From NCBI GenBank assembly GCA_937877605.1, contig CALFJA010000057.1:1-39519 (forward strand): DNA of 39,519 nucleotides, read 5' to 3'. How positions within the stretch are numbered: the first letter of the stretch is position 1; each line of letters starts with the position of its first letter. A model generated the notes under the pieces. That model saw only the letters and a program-made list of their open reading frames with translations. It had not been told where the DNA came from and searched no databases. Source of the stretch: an uncultured Prevotellaceae bacterium (GTDB lineage: Bacteria; Bacteroidota; Bacteroidia; Bacteroidales; Bacteroidaceae). A program made the position numbers and the translations under genes. Positions 39,032 through 39,519 of the stretch are shown here, piece by piece.

Positions 39032-39519
39032 TTAGAATTTATAAGCGATGTTCAGCATTCCGTTGGTACCCATTGCATAGTATTTCATTGGGTTGGCGGA
39101 GAATTTATAGGCGCGTACATTGTTCACCGTACCGTCGGCCTTGGTGGTGTAGTCGCTTCGGCTCTGCTCGTATCCTCCTGTCACGATCGAACGGTTGTTC
39201 AGGATGTTGGTGACCATGAAGTTGATGGAAACGGAACCGTGGCGCAGGCGGATGTTGCGTCCGATGGAGCCGTCGAGCATGAAGCCGCCGTGTCCTTCTG
39301 CCTGCTTTGGAATGTTGCGGAATTCACCCGTGATAGGATCGATGTACTGGTCCTGCGTGGCTCCGTTCATGGTGGTCAGTGTCGACTGATAGCGGTAGCT
39401 GGGTGAGTAGGAGAGGTAGATGCGGTCGTAGTAGTTCAGGTCGAGGTCGATGAACCAGCCGCTTTGGTGGTAGCTGAGTCCTGCGCTTGCTGCGGTGAGC
39501 GGGGTGCTGGCTTCGCGCA
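39032..39519 (-). CDS. TonB-dependent receptor, C-terminal part (5' end outside window)
   Basis: The last about 162 codons of an outer-membrane beta-barrel receptor. Alternating strands are visible (YHQSGWFIDLDLNYYDRIYLSYSP, GFMLDGSIGRNIRLRHGSVSINFMVTNILNN) and the protein ends LNIAYKF, with the terminal Phe needed by the BAM machinery. The VTNILNNRSIVTGGYEQSR segment is typical of SusC/RagA-like or carboxypeptidase-regulatory-domain receptors. It is the first visible gene of an operon with two surface lipoproteins, which would supply its substrate. Confidence 0.88.
   Translation of the reverse strand, partial: REASTPLTAASAGLSYHQSGWFIDLDLNYYDRIYLSYSPSYRYQSTLTTMNGATQDQYIDPITGEFRNIPKQAEGHGGFMLDGSIGRNIRLRHGSVSINFMVTNILNNRSIVTGGYEQSRSDYTTKADGTVNNVRAYKFSANPMKYYAMGTNGMLNIAYKF

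Overview
The window is chromosomal DNA from a member of the Bacteroidota, order Bacteroidales, most probably Prevotella or a close relative. Evidence seen: promoters with the Bacteroidota form TTTG - 19 to 21 bp - TAnnTTTG in front of many genes, A-rich leaders with weak or no Shine-Dalgarno sequence, SusC/RagA-like TonB-receptor and DUF5689 lipoprotein genes, long DUF349 proteins, short-form Pgi, LysRS with a C-terminal tail, and a TrpB2-type protein. The genus is inferred; no rRNA gene is present to settle it. I see no tRNA, rRNA, CRISPR, insertion sequence or phage gene. Almost all of the window is ordinary core genome.

Layout. 1-7.2 kb (minus strand): end-truncated DUF349 protein; a CorA-type Mg2+/divalent-cation channel with an unusual leader; an ECF sigma factor operon (sigma, small membrane protein, DUF6249-like membrane protein); a YbhN-like flippase-family membrane protein with pepD. 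7.2-10.5 kb (plus): a self-contained 28-residue membrane microprotein gene, then rsmA, free methionine-(R)-sulfoxide reductase, frr and rsgA, a translation and ribosome-maturation block. 10.5-12.3 kb (minus): SPFH/band-7 protein, ribbon-helix-helix regulator and a four-helix membrane protein in one operon. 12.9-14.7 kb (plus): mnmA, a secreted HMA-type metal-binding protein and a YbjQ family protein. 14.8-19.9 kb (minus): operon lysS-gpsA-pgi-HAD phosphatase. 20.4-22.2 kb (minus): dnaX. 22.4-28.4 kb (plus): FtsB/DivIC-like protein, a membrane protein, a DUF4369 lipoprotein, a polyprenol-phosphate mannosyltransferase and mfd. 28.8-33.4 kb: trpB2-like gene (minus), sodium:solute symporter (plus), then gpx-trxB (minus), a redox pair. 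33.6-39.5 kb: a small lipoprotein (plus), then on the minus strand a TonB-dependent receptor (partial), a DUF5689 lipoprotein, an 817-residue lipoprotein with two tandem OB-like repeats, rpmE type B, and a lipoprotein NUC-family DNA/RNA nuclease.

The two most interesting items are (1) the corA leader, in which a 13-codon acidic upstream ORF ends inside a hairpin that competes with a second hairpin hiding the corA ribosome-binding site, which looks like a translation-coupled attenuator; and (2) the right-hand surface locus, where OB-fold-like surface lipoproteins and a TonB receptor lie beside a lipoprotein nuclease, suggesting nucleic-acid capture at the cell surface. The 28-residue gene with its own promoter and terminator, the tandem operator-like repeats before the SPFH operon, and several intergenic repeat families are also worth following. 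All functional assignments come from motif recognition by eye, without database searches.
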